A DNA stretch of 18,229 nt from Candidatus Cloacimonadota bacterium (GCA_021108055.1 JAIORR010000180.1:1-18229), one strand, 5' to 3'; positions 6,647 to 14,752 are shown, numbered from the stretch's first letter. Program-made: numbers and translations. Notes: a model not told the origin generated them from the sequence alone.

Positions 6647-8545
6647 ATGAAAAGAAAATCAGGAAAGAAATTGTTAGTCATTATCTTAATAATTATATTG
6701 ATACCAATTTTAGTTGCAGCCGGATTATTTATTTTCCGAAACCAGATCGCCAAATCGATAATCGAGAAATCCGGTTCTGCCATTGCAGGAGCCAAAGTGG
6801 ACGTGGATGGAGTATATATCAAACCTTTCACTGTACATATCAAGTGGGACAGGCTGCAATTCACTAACCGCAAGAACACAATGCAAAACCTCTTTGAAAC
6901 TGGAAAATGCGAGTTTGAACTTGCTTTTAAACCATTACTTGCAAGCAAGGTTATCATCGAGAAAATGCAGTTAGATGGAATGCTCTTTGAAACCAAAAGA
7001 GAAATCGACGGTAAACTTCCACCAAAGAAAAAACGCAAAAAATCACAATTAGAAAAAGATATTGAAGCAAAGCTGATGGCAGCAATTCAGGAAAACCTTG
7101 AAAAGGAAAAGGCAAAAATACCCGTTTTCGATCCAGCATTTTTAGATCAGAAAGTTGATGTAGATTCACTGATGGCTATCTTGAATTTTAAAACCCCTGC
7201 AAAAGCCGATTCCTTAAAAAAAGTAGTAGAGTCCCGATATGATCACTGGGACGATAGATTGAAGAATAACAGTTATGAAAAGGATTATAACTCTATAAAA
7301 AGCGATGTTCTTAAAATAAAACCGAAAGAGATAAAAACTGTTGTGGCACTTGAAAAGAACCTTCGTCTTGCAAATGATGCATATAAACGTTCGGAGAAAC
7401 TTTTTAAAGATGTAAAAAGGGATAAGACCGAGATCGAAAAAGACCTGAAGACGATCAAGAAGCTTAAAAAAGACATTCCTGCCTGGATCAAACATGATTA
7501 TGAAAGAGCACTTGCTCTGGCAAAACTTCCGGATATCTCTGTTAGTAATATAGCTGCCATGCTGTTTGGAGATGAAATAGCCGATGGGTTGATGAAAGTG
7601 CTGGAAAATGTGAAAACGTCAAGAGAGCTTTCTAAACCTCAGAAGAAACCGAAAAAAGATAAAATGCCCAATTTGCCCGGATTATGGATAAAAGAGATTT
7701 CTCTCTCTGCTACAACAAACGATGGAGTTAATCTTAGTGGCTATGTTCATGATATTTCCAACGACCAGAAAAAAACGCGGAAGCCGATGCACATTGAACT
7801 TTCCGGTGTTCAGGAGAATGTTGGCAGGATCGATATCGATGCAAGGTTCGATTATCGGACAGATAAAACACATGAAAATATTGATCTGAAAATTGATGAT
7901 GTACCGATCAAAAACCTGAAGATGACTAATTTTGAGCTTCTTCCCACAAAACTGAAAAGAGGTGATGGCAAACTTGTTTCCGAAGTCGATATTGTAAACG
8001 GCATCGTAAACTCTGATATTTATTTCGAGATAGATAATGTAAAATTCGATTATTCTTCTCAACCAGAGATGAATGAGCGTTTAGTAAGGATTTCCAGATC
8101 TATCACCCATGCTATTCAAAAGATAACTTTCGATGCAAATGTAAAACAAACGGAAGATGGTTTTAAGTTCAAAGTTGACAGCAACCTGGATAATCTCATC
8201 GTCAAACAGTTAAAGAAAGTGCTTTCCGAAGAAGTGGAAAGAGCAAAGGCAGAACTGAAAACTCGGATAAATAAAGAACTGAATAAGTATAAGAAAGAAC
8301 TCGAAAGCATAATTGCAGAACGTGAAAAAGAGGTTCAGAACGAGATCGACAAAATATACAGCAAAGTAGATTCACAGAAAAAAGAGATAGAAAAAAAGCG
8401 TAAAGAACTTGAAAAGAAAATTAATCGTGAAAAGAAAAAGATAGAAGATAAGGCAAAAAAAGAAGCTGATAAGAAACAAAAAGAACTGGAAGCTAAAGCA
8501 AAAAAAGAAGCCGATAAATTGAAAAATAAATTGAAATGGAAATAA
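6647..8545 (+). CDS. Membrane-anchored AsmA-like coiled-coil protein (resembles TIGR03545 family)
   Basis: 632 residues. A basic N-terminus leads into one membrane helix (about residues 7-28, very Ile/Leu-rich), then A-G-A-K-V-D-V-D-G-V-Y and following strands that resemble AsmA-like periplasmic repeats. Next come a Lys-rich stretch (KKKRKK near residue 128), a helical region with many Lys/Glu (about 190-290), a second beta-rich part (about 340-500: I-S-L-S-A-T-T-N-D-G-V-N, I-D-A-R-F-D-Y) and a long Lys/Glu coiled coil (about 515-632). The layout and the N-terminal segment recall the TIGR03545 family of unknown function; that name is from memory of the family's style. It is probably exported past the inner membrane with the N-terminus anchored. 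AGGAGA precedes the ATG at 6 bases. The gene follows nadE after 81 bases. Confidence 0.62.
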   Translation: MKRKSGKKLLVIILIIILIPILVAAGLFIFRNQIAKSIIEKSGSAIAGAKVDVDGVYIKPFTVHIKWDRLQFTNRKNTMQNLFETGKCEFELAFKPLLASKVIIEKMQLDGMLFETKREIDGKLPPKKKRKKSQLEKDIEAKLMAAIQENLEKEKAKIPVFDPAFLDQKVDVDSLMAILNFKTPAKADSLKKVVESRYDHWDDRLKNNSYEKDYNSIKSDVLKIKPKEIKTVVALEKNLRLANDAYKRSEKLFKDVKRDKTEIEKDLKTIKKLKKDIPAWIKHDYERALALAKLPDISVSNIAAMLFGDEIADGLMKVLENVKTSRELSKPQKKPKKDKMPNLPGLWIKEISLSATTNDGVNLSGYVHDISNDQKKTRKPMHIELSGVQENVGRIDIDARFDYRTDKTHENIDLKIDDVPIKNLKMTNFELLPTKLKRGDGKLVSEVDIVNGIVNSDIYFEIDNVKFDYSSQPEMNERLVRISRSITHAIQKITFDANVKQTEDGFKFKVDSNLDNLIVKQLKKVLSEEVERAKAELKTRINKELNKYKKELESIIAEREKEVQNEIDKIYSKVDSQKKEIEKKRKELEKKINREKKKIEDKAKKEADKKQKELEAKAKKEADKLKNKLKWK

Positions 8546-8582
8546 CCGTAAGATATTTTTACAATTATATTAAAATTATGAC

Positions 8583-8657
8583 GTTCTCACACGAGCGGGA
8601 ACCTGCAAATTAATGTAGTTGTTAACGCATCCCTCCCGTTTTAACGGGATGGGAATG
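8583..8657. repeat. REP-like pair of GC-rich imperfect palindromes
   Basis: Two hairpins stand out in an AT-rich gap. At 8583-8602, GTTCTC pairs with GGGAAC (one G-U) over an 8-base loop. At 8628-8657, TCCCGTT (8634-8640) pairs perfectly with AACGGGA (8643-8649) over a 2-base loop, and the stem continues outward through CCC/GGG, T/A and CA/TG with single bulges. No T-run follows on either strand, so a plain terminator is unlikely. Both share CCCG/CGGG-rich arms, like repetitive extragenic palindromes. The second ends 8 bases before the ribosome-binding site of the next gene and could affect its translation or the stability of the upstream mRNA. Confidence 0.5.
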
Positions 8658-8674
8658 ACTTAATTGGAGGAAAG

Positions 8675-9847
8675 TTGAAAAGTTTATTTAGATCAGACAG
8701 ATGTAACATCTGCAAAAAATATCGTGGCAACAGGTTCTGTATGCGAAATGGACAGGACATCTGCTGGCACTGCTGCAATCAAAATCGCATCGACCGGAAA
8801 TGTCCGCCTGAATGCAGGTATTCACTTCAGGAAACAGATAATTTCCAGATAAAGACAAACGCAGATTCTATCCAAGAATATAATGATCTTCTTAAAAAGC
8901 AAATGGAGAAATGGATATTAACTCCACAGGACATATTTGATGGAAAAATTCCTCTTGAAATGTCAGAAACCGAAGAAGGAAAAAAGCAGATAAAAGATTT
9001 TTTAAACCAATTTCAGGTTAGTTCCTCTATCCCTCTATCTTATTTAATAGATAGGCTTTTGCTGGACGATCTTAAAGTAGATGCTCAGAAAGAAAATTAT
9101 GAGGAGATCGCAGAAAAATATCTGAATAAAATTATTGAGCAGGATTGGGAAGGAACGATTTCATTTCTTTCCGGAAAAAGCAATAAATACAAAGATAATT
9201 ATATTAAGCGGATTTCCTTAAATAAGATTATAAAAAAGCTAACCTGTCATGAACTGATTTCTTCAGCTCTATCTCAGGATAAAAAGCAGGCATTGGTCTA
9301 TTTTGAATTAAACAGTAAATATGATATGACAATTGTTTTAAAAGAAACAGAAAAAAACTGGAAGATCACTGCAAAATTCTTTGGCAAACCGGAGATATTT
9401 AATGGTGAAAATGAAGCAAACCAGCAAGTGGCAATCCTGCTTTCCAAAAATGAACTATCAAAAGCATTTGAACTGCTGGGAAAATATTCTGCGATCTATG
9501 TAGATTCTGCAGACCTGCAATATTACCTGGGTCTTTATTATATGTTCAGCAAAAAAGAGGAGAAAGCAGAAATACATTTATTGAATTCTATCGAGATCGA
9601 TCCTGATTTTGTGGAAGCAAAAGGATTATATGCCACCGTTCTTCTACACAAACAGCAAATGGAGAAGGCAAAATCGCTTTATATCGAAGTTATTCAGTCG
9701 AATCCAAAAGACATAAAAAGCTTAAATAATCTTGCTTCCATTTACATTGAAGAAGGTGATAAAGACAAAGCGAGAAAACTCCTGGAAAGATGTTTAAAGA
9801 TCGATCCGAACTTTGAATATGCAAAGAAAAATATGGAGAAGATATAA
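8675..9847 (+). CDS. Cysteine-rich (zinc-binding-like) N-terminus plus TPR-repeat protein, function unknown
   Basis: 390 residues with a TTG start, chosen because GGAGG lies 4 bases upstream and the cysteine motif begins at residue 10. Residues 10-47 hold eight cysteines (C10, C13, C22, C30, C33, C34, C43, C47) in C-x2-C, I-C-W-H-C-C and C-P-x2-C arrangements, as in a small treble-clef or zinc-ribbon domain. Residues about 130-240 look like an alpha+beta module of NTF2/SEC-C-associated type (E-K-Y-L-N-K-I-I-E-Q-D-W-E ... W-K-I-T-A-K-F-F-G). Residues about 250-390 are helical repeats with TPR signatures (Y-Y-L-G-L-Y-Y, E-A-K-G-L-Y-A-T-V-L-L, S-L-N-N-L-A-S-I-Y, R-K-L-L-E-R-C-L-K-I-D-P). No signal peptide is present, so it is cytosolic. 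It is probably a protein-protein adaptor. I do not recognise a named family for the whole protein. Confidence 0.85.
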   Translation: MKSLFRSDRCNICKKYRGNRFCMRNGQDICWHCCNQNRIDRKCPPECRYSLQETDNFQIKTNADSIQEYNDLLKKQMEKWILTPQDIFDGKIPLEMSETEEGKKQIKDFLNQFQVSSSIPLSYLIDRLLLDDLKVDAQKENYEEIAEKYLNKIIEQDWEGTISFLSGKSNKYKDNYIKRISLNKIIKKLTCHELISSALSQDKKQALVYFELNSKYDMTIVLKETEKNWKITAKFFGKPEIFNGENEANQQVAILLSKNELSKAFELLGKYSAIYVDSADLQYYLGLYYMFSKKEEKAEIHLLNSIEIDPDFVEAKGLYATVLLHKQQMEKAKSLYIEVIQSNPKDIKSLNNLASIYIEEGDKDKARKLLERCLKIDPNFEYAKKNMEKI

Positions 9848-9982
9848 ACAATAAACATACATAAGGTATAAGGTGATTTCTCTTACACCGGTGTCTTATG
9901 ATCCTCTTTGTTAAAAAGGAACAGCGAATTACATTAAAGTTGACGAATAATATATTATTTTTAATTTGATTTTGGAGGTAGA

Positions 9983-10270
9983 ATGTTAAATAAAAATGAA
10001 ATAATCAAATATTTAAAAAAGAATAAAGAAGATTTCAAAATTAGGTTTGATGTTGAACGCATTGGCTTATTTGGAAGCTATGCATCAAACACTCAAAATG
10101 AAAATAGCGATATTGATATAATAGTTAGAATGCCTTCGGAATACCGTAGTTATTTTGCATTAAAAAAATTACTTGAAGATCACTTTCAAAAAAAAATCGA
10201 CATCGGTTTAGAAAAAAATTTAAGATTGTTAATTAGAGATAAAATTCAAAAGGAAATTATTTATGCCTAA
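9983..10270 (+). CDS. mntA: MntA-type minimal nucleotidyltransferase antitoxin
   Basis: 95 residues, typical for the family. The nucleotidyltransferase signature G-S-x10-D-x-D is complete: G31-S32 (GLFGSYAS) and D43/D45 (S-D-I-D-I-I-V), with a likely third carboxylate D73 (K-I-D-I-G). Characterised MntA proteins neutralise the partner HepT toxin by adding AMP to a tyrosine next to its active site. The partner gene starts 8 bases before this gene's stop. The start has a GGAGG site about 6 bases upstream. The pair is strikingly AT-rich compared with flanking genes, consistent with horizontal acquisition. All catalytic residues are present, so it is probably functional. Confidence 0.92.
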   Translation: MLNKNEIIKYLKKNKEDFKIRFDVERIGLFGSYASNTQNENSDIDIIVRMPSEYRSYFALKKLLEDHFQKKIDIGLEKNLRLLIRDKIQKEIIYA

Positions 10271-10712
10271 GCGGGAAATTTCTCTGTATATAGTTGATAT
10301 ATTTATTGCAAACGAAAAAATCAAAAGGTATATTTCTGAATTTTCAAATTCTAAAGATCTACTATGCAATGAAATACATTGGGATGCAACTATGAGAGAA
10401 TTACAGATTATCGGAGATGCAACAAGTATTCTGATCAATAACAATTTCCTGACCGATAAATGTAGATTAATCGTTGATTTTAGAAATCTGATAACACATG
10501 CATATTTTGGAATAGATGCAGAAATGATTTGGAATATAATTCATAATGAACTTCCTGAATTTATTATTGATATCCTGAACACAATAGATTCAAAAAAAAT
10601 AAATATAATACCTGCAATAGAATTTTCAATTAAAGAACAACAAAAATTATCAAATAATCTTAATATTAAATTTCTTAATAGTCTTAGAAAAAAATACGAA
10701 CTACAATTCTAA
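10263..10712 (+). CDS. hepT: HepT-type HEPN ribonuclease toxin
   Basis: 149 residues, all-helical HEPN (DUF86) protein. The catalytic R-x4-H motif is R74-N-L-I-T-H79 and is followed by A-Y81, giving the full R-x4-H-x-Y pattern whose tyrosine is the AMPylation site in studied HepT toxins. The upstream helix R-E-L-Q-I-I-G-D-A (45-53) is also typical. The reading frame overlaps mntA by 8 bases. A C-terminal stretch of about 35 residues (from about 113) extends beyond the usual length of around 110-120 residues and has no motif I recognise. The expected role is an RNA-cleaving toxin held inactive by MntA; the target (tRNA in one studied case) is unknown here. Confidence 0.9.
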   Translation: MPKREISLYIVDIFIANEKIKRYISEFSNSKDLLCNEIHWDATMRELQIIGDATSILINNNFLTDKCRLIVDFRNLITHAYFGIDAEMIWNIIHNELPEFIIDILNTIDSKKINIIPAIEFSIKEQQKLSNNLNIKFLNSLRKKYELQF

Positions 10713-10749
10713 ACCATCCGTAAGGGCCACAGTAAGAAATAATTTATTC

Positions 10750-11112
10750 TTACCTCGTAATCAGCATTTCTTCTTTTTTGCTTTTGATGATGATAGAAAC
10801 TTCATTGGGAACGCAGATAATGGGAAAACGATCGCTCCAGCTCTGTTTAACGCAGAATTGATTTTTACAGGTTGATTCTTTCATTCGAACTTTTCCGTCT
10901 TTGATCTCGATCTCAATTCCTTTATCAAGTTCAATTATACGATCATCTTTTATACTGCACTTTTCAATGAGTTCATTATGATAATATATTTCGACTTCTT
11001 TTGCCTGGAATTCATTCTTTATTCCCCACAAGAATAATCCCGAGATGAACAACAAAATGATGATAAGTACAATATCGGCAGGAGTGAATATTTTTTTCAG
11101 ATCCTTTATCAT
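10750..11112 (-). CDS. Membrane-anchored NusG domain II-like protein
   Basis: 120 residues. One N-terminal membrane helix (about 13-30) is followed by an extracytoplasmic beta-rich domain. The pattern V-R-M-K-E-S-x-C82-x4-C87 ... I-I-C100-V-P-N-E-V matches the NusG domain II (DUF1312) family, where cysteines and the C-[LV]-P-N motif are conserved. These proteins are often found near transporter, thiamine/FMN or respiratory genes, and their function is unsettled. Its ATG shares one base with the stop of the upstream amrS gene (TAATG), implying translational coupling and possibly a common process. The stop codon lies within a weak 7-bp hairpin (10732-10753) in the 37-base gap facing the convergent hepT gene. 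Confidence 0.8.
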   Translation of the reverse strand: MIKDLKKIFTPADIVLIIILLFISGLFLWGIKNEFQAKEVEIYYHNELIEKCSIKDDRIIELDKGIEIEIKDGKVRMKESTCKNQFCVKQSWSDRFPIICVPNEVSIIIKSKKEEMLITR

Positions 11113-12086
11113 TAATCGAAATGTCCATAAATTTCATTCCCGCATTCAGGGCATTTTCCATCAACAATATCGATAGTCGTCGAGTAGGCACGGTGAATGA
11201 GCAGTCTGTCACACTTCGGACAGTGTGTATCTTTTTCTGTCATTACATTACCGAGATAAACATATTTGAGCTGCTTTTGAGCGATCTCTTGAGCTTTTTC
11301 CAGAATAGAAAGAGCGGTTTGAGTGTTTTCCATTTTGTATATGGGAAAATATCTTGAGAAGTGTAACGGAATTTCCGGGTTTACTTGTGCAACAAAATCA
11401 ACTAATTTCCGGATGTTTTCTATATAATCGTTTTCACCTGTTATTATAAGATTGGTGATCTCGACGTGACAGCTTTTGGATGCGGTTTCAATTGTATCCA
11501 GTACTGGTTGTAATTTTCCGCCGCACAATCGTTGATAAAATTCATCATCAATCGATTTCAGGTCTATATTCATCGCATCGATGTAGGGAAGAAGTTCGTT
11601 TAAAGGTTCCGGATTTATAAATCCGTTCGTGATCATTACGGTTTTGATTTTATTCTCTTTGAGCAATTTGGAAGCATCGAGCACAAATTCAAACCAGGTT
11701 ATGGGTTCTGTGTAAGTGAATGCTACAAATTTGGAAAGATGGTCTTTGCATATTTCCAGAAGCATTGCGGGAGTTATTTCATGAGTCGGAACAATGTGCT
11801 GGCTCGAATTGTAATTCTGACAGAAATCACAGGAAAAATTGCAGGAATTGGGTCCGATAGATATTATATTCTCTCCCGGATAAAAATGATACAATGGTTT
11901 CTTCTCCATCGGGTCAAAGCTGAAAGTTATGGTTTTGCCATAATTTGTTGCATAAAGAACTCCATCAATATTCTTTCTTGCACGGCATTTACCGGCATCA
12001 CCAGGTGTAATGATACAGAAATGAGGACAAAGTTCACATTGAACTTTCTTGTTTGGTAATTTTTTATAATATTTTGCTTCTTTCAT
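11112..12086 (-). CDS. amrS: AmmeMemoRadiSam-system radical SAM enzyme (AmrS)
   Basis: 324 residues from the chosen ATG at 12086, which has AGG 6-7 bases upstream; the longer in-frame start (12155) would add a Lys-rich tail without homology. The N-terminus has C17-x2-C20-x3-C24 ... C34 and an N-Y-G-K segment (Q-C-E-L-C-P-H-F-C, G-x-C-R-A-R-x-N), which is diagnostic for this family and related PflA-like proteins. The radical SAM cluster motif is C82-x3-C86-x2-C89 (S-C-N-F-S-C-D-F-C-Q-N). The C-terminus carries two C-x2-C pairs (H-C-P-K-C, K-C-P-E-C) like a zinc ribbon. The family is named for co-occurrence with AMMECR1 and MEMO1 proteins; neither is in this window. The reaction is unknown here. 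It is coupled to the downstream NusG-II protein gene. Confidence 0.93.
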   Translation of the reverse strand: MKEAKYYKKLPNKKVQCELCPHFCIITPGDAGKCRARKNIDGVLYATNYGKTITFSFDPMEKKPLYHFYPGENIISIGPNSCNFSCDFCQNYNSSQHIVPTHEITPAMLLEICKDHLSKFVAFTYTEPITWFEFVLDASKLLKENKIKTVMITNGFINPEPLNELLPYIDAMNIDLKSIDDEFYQRLCGGKLQPVLDTIETASKSCHVEITNLIITGENDYIENIRKLVDFVAQVNPEIPLHFSRYFPIYKMENTQTALSILEKAQEIAQKQLKYVYLGNVMTEKDTHCPKCDRLLIHRAYSTTIDIVDGKCPECGNEIYGHFD

Positions 12087-12145
12087 TTTTTTCCTTTCCA
12101 TTTTTTTTATCTTTATTCCAACAAAAAAATTCGTGGATTTCTTTT

Positions 12146-12184
12146 TGATCATCACTTATGATCACAACTAAAACACTATTTCAA
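12146..12184 (-). promoter_or_regulatory. Candidate amrS promoter overlapped by a perfect inverted repeat
   Basis: On the minus strand TTGAAA (12179-12184) and CATAAG (12155-12160) are separated by 18 bases, a fair sigma-70-like pair 69 bases before the amrS start. A perfect 7-bp inverted repeat, TGATCAT-N5-ATGATCA (12146-12164), covers the -10 element, a good place for a repressor operator. Both calls rest on pattern alone. Confidence 0.4.
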
Positions 12185-12285
12185 ACATTATCCAATATTT
12201 CCAGAATTCTTTTCAAACTAACGAGTTGAACTGTAAAGTCTTTTTTTATTTTCTTCATGCTGTTTTGCAAAAAGGCTATGCTTTG

Positions 12286-13491
12286 TTAATCTGAATTAGC
12301 TGTTCTATAAAATTCATAAATAACATTCTGACTGTACTGTCCCAGTCGATAACCTTTTGCATTCCAATTAATAAGATCCTGAAAGCTTTTAAATTCATGA
12401 TACGGACTCACGATCGATTCTATATCTAATCTTTCCGGTTTTTCGTTTATTCTCACGATCAGGTCGTTGGAATCCGTATCACCGCTTCTGGAAATAATAT
12501 GTTCATAGAAATTCCGCATCATTCCAGCTCTCCAGAATGTGATAACCCTTTCTGCTGTGATCGTTCCAACAAGTTCGGAATTTTCCGGAATATCCTTTTT
12601 TAAATCTCCGAATGCTTTTTTTATGAAAGGTATCTGCATCGAAAATCCTTCATCTGCACGTGTATAATCCAGCCTTACTTTTCCTAATAGTTCAGTAACC
12701 TTTGAGGGTGCAAATGAAATACTGAAACCTGTAAATATTTCGTCATCTATGTTTTCAAAATAAATGCCTGCTCTGTATCCTTTCCATAAACCTCCAAGAT
12801 ATGCACTGAATCCGAAATCGGATATTCCAACCGGCTCTTCCCTGGTTTGAAGATAACCTGTTCTTGCTTCAAACTCTATTATTCCAGATTCTCTTTTAAA
12901 GAATAAATAACTATCTATGAGATCAAATCCTGTACGTTCGTATAAATCCCAGTGAATAAAAGAAGAATGACAGCCGAATCCAAATTCGGAAAGATATTCC
13001 AGACATAATAGTTCTCCGTAATATCCACTCATATCGCCGCCGCGTATATCGGTCAATCCGGGTACCTGATCGAGCTTTGCAATGTTATCATAATAAGGAA
13101 AACGTAAATATCTGATCTTACCGATCCTTAAACTTCCGCTTATTTTGCCGTAGCTGCTGTAATAAAAGCCAAGAAATTCCAGATAAAGCTCATCAAAGTT
13201 GGGTTCGATCTTTTCATAAATAGTTTCGGAATCCCGATACATTTCGATGAGATTTACTTTTATATTTGAACGTATCACACTGTTAATGCGGATTCCCGGG
13301 TAAATATAAGAATATGTGCGAATTTGAAGATTACGAATATAAAGGTGATCATTCCAGAAATGGAATCCTAACGATGCTTCGGTCTGACCTGAGAATTTTC
13401 CTATTTTTGGAAACCAGAAATTAGATGAAACATCACAAAATAAGGAACCTGAAATTGTAAAAAATAAAATGATTATAAAAACTTTTTTCAT
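12286..13491 (-). CDS. Exported beta-rich protein, possible outer-membrane beta-barrel; function unknown
   Basis: 401 residues from the ATG at 13491, preferred over the TGT-following ATG at 13512 because it directly gives a signal peptide (M-K-K-V-F-I-I-I-L-F-F, cleavage near residues 18-22). A cysteine lies at the end of the hydrophobic core (G-S-L-F-C), but Phe before it makes a lipobox unlikely. The mature part alternates aromatic/hydrophobic and polar residues (L-G-F-H-F-W, Y-L-E-F-L-G-F-Y-Y, G-F-G-C-H-S-S-F-I-H-W, F-S-A-Y-L-G-G-L-W, G-I-Y-F-E-N) as in membrane beta-strands, and ends with a non-barrel tail. Neither candidate start has a strong ribosome-binding site. It lies 49 bases downstream of waaA, consistent with a cell-envelope role. 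I do not recognise the family. Confidence 0.75.
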   Translation of the reverse strand: MKKVFIIILFFTISGSLFCDVSSNFWFPKIGKFSGQTEASLGFHFWNDHLYIRNLQIRTYSYIYPGIRINSVIRSNIKVNLIEMYRDSETIYEKIEPNFDELYLEFLGFYYSSYGKISGSLRIGKIRYLRFPYYDNIAKLDQVPGLTDIRGGDMSGYYGELLCLEYLSEFGFGCHSSFIHWDLYERTGFDLIDSYLFFKRESGIIEFEARTGYLQTREEPVGISDFGFSAYLGGLWKGYRAGIYFENIDDEIFTGFSISFAPSKVTELLGKVRLDYTRADEGFSMQIPFIKKAFGDLKKDIPENSELVGTITAERVITFWRAGMMRNFYEHIISRSGDTDSNDLIVRINEKPERLDIESIVSPYHEFKSFQDLINWNAKGYRLGQYSQNVIYEFYRTANSD

Positions 13492-13540
13492 TGTTCTTAT
13501 AAAGTAACACAATTGCTTTCAAAGAAATAAGAAAGAGTGT

Positions 13541-14752
13541 TTACTTTATATATTTCTCCAGTATTGCCAGGTTTTTCTTCATACTGTCTGCATTAAGCTT
13601 CAATGTTCGTTTTGCATTCTTCCCAAGTTGGTCTGCCAGTTTTTTATTTTTTGCTATTTTCAAAATGTTCTTCTGCAATTTTTTCCTGTCGGAAATGATG
13701 ATACCATTATTTTCTTTTAAGCGATCAACAGAATCATGGCAGGAATGATAATATTTTCCCATAATTATCGGAACACCATAATATGCGGGTTCAAGAGGAT
13801 TATGACCACCAAAATCATAAAAACTGCCGCCAACTATCGAAATATCGGAAAGAGCATAGAATAGATCGAGTATCCCCATTTCATCTACGATCAGAAATTT
13901 GCCGGGTATCTTTAATTCGGAATAAAGGCGGTAATCGTATCCTTTGAATATTTCCCTGATTTCCGAAAGACGATGTAAATGACGGGGAGCAATGATAACC
14001 TTTAAGTTGGAGATTTCCTCATCAATGTCGGAAAAGATCGATCTGAGCAGCTTTTCCTCGCCGGGACGACTGCTTCCCCATATGAGAATGAAATCGTCCT
14101 CAGAATAACCTAATTCCTTGCGGAGTTTCTCTTTTTCATAATCCGGATATTTTATATTGAATTTTAAATTGTGAGTGTTTTCTACATTATTGAATTTTAA
14201 TTTCAGGAATTTCCCGGCATCTTTTTCCGATTGAGCATTCACACAAATCACTGATCTCCATAACGGTTTCCAGAAAAATCTTGAAATCCTGTATCCTCTA
14301 TAAGATCGATCTGATATTCTTCCATTAATGATAATTACCGGAATATTTTTTTCCCTGGCGATATGCAGCATATTGGGCCAGAATTCTGTTTCAACAAGAA
14401 TTATCAATTCCGGATTAATGCGTTTGAATAACCTTCTCATGGTGATTCCTACATCTAATGGAAAAAAGAATGATGTTAATTTTGGACTTATCTTTTTTGC
14501 GACCTTCTGTCCAGTGGATGTCATAGTGGAAAGAATGAATTCTCTTTTTGGATATTTACTGAGAAGCTCCATTATTATTGATTTTACAGCATTTACTTCT
14601 CCCACGGAAGCTGCATGTATCCAGATGCTTTTTTTGAAACCGATCTTTATTTTTCCAAATCTCTGCTTTCGCTCTTTTCTTTCGAAATGAAAAAAAAGAT
14701 ATGGTAATAAAATAATAAATATTAAGGTAGAAAAAAACCTGTAAATTATCAT
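13541..14752 (-). CDS. waaA: 3-deoxy-D-manno-octulosonic acid (Kdo) transferase
   Basis: 403 residues, near the usual 420. An N-terminal membrane-associating helix (about 5-21) precedes the GT30 N-terminal domain with WIHAASVGE (44-52; the final Glu is the expected catalytic base) and ETEFWPN (121-127). The C-terminal GT-B half has IAPRHLHR (254-261) and GGHNPLEPA (315-323), which bind CMP-Kdo in studied enzymes. It transfers Kdo from CMP-Kdo to a lipid A precursor at the inner membrane, so the organism makes or once made lipopolysaccharide. The start has GAGAGGG about 5 bases upstream. It lies between rnr and an exported beta-rich protein on the same strand. Confidence 0.95.
   Translation of the reverse strand: MIIYRFFSTLIFIILLPYLFFHFERKERKQRFGKIKIGFKKSIWIHAASVGEVNAVKSIIMELLSKYPKREFILSTMTSTGQKVAKKISPKLTSFFFPLDVGITMRRLFKRINPELIILVETEFWPNMLHIAREKNIPVIIINGRISDRSYRGYRISRFFWKPLWRSVICVNAQSEKDAGKFLKLKFNNVENTHNLKFNIKYPDYEKEKLRKELGYSEDDFILIWGSSRPGEEKLLRSIFSDIDEEISNLKVIIAPRHLHRLSEIREIFKGYDYRLYSELKIPGKFLIVDEMGILDLFYALSDISIVGGSFYDFGGHNPLEPAYYGVPIIMGKYYHSCHDSVDRLKENNGIIISDRKKLQKNILKIAKNKKLADQLGKNAKRTLKLNADSMKKNLAILEKYIK

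Noticed and set aside
9940..9966. TTGACG as the -35 of an mntA promoter
   Set aside because: The -10 at proper spacing (TAATTT) matches poorly, and in such AT-rich sequence chance matches are common.
10732..10753. GTAAGAA/TTCTTAC hairpin as a bidirectional terminator between hepT and the NusG-II gene
   Set aside because: The stem is AT-rich and weak, no T-run follows on either strand, and it overlaps the stop codon of the minus-strand gene.
13426..13491. Lipoprotein signal for the exported protein at 12286-13491
   Set aside because: A cysteine follows the hydrophobic core, but the preceding residues are S-L-F, which does not fit a lipobox.
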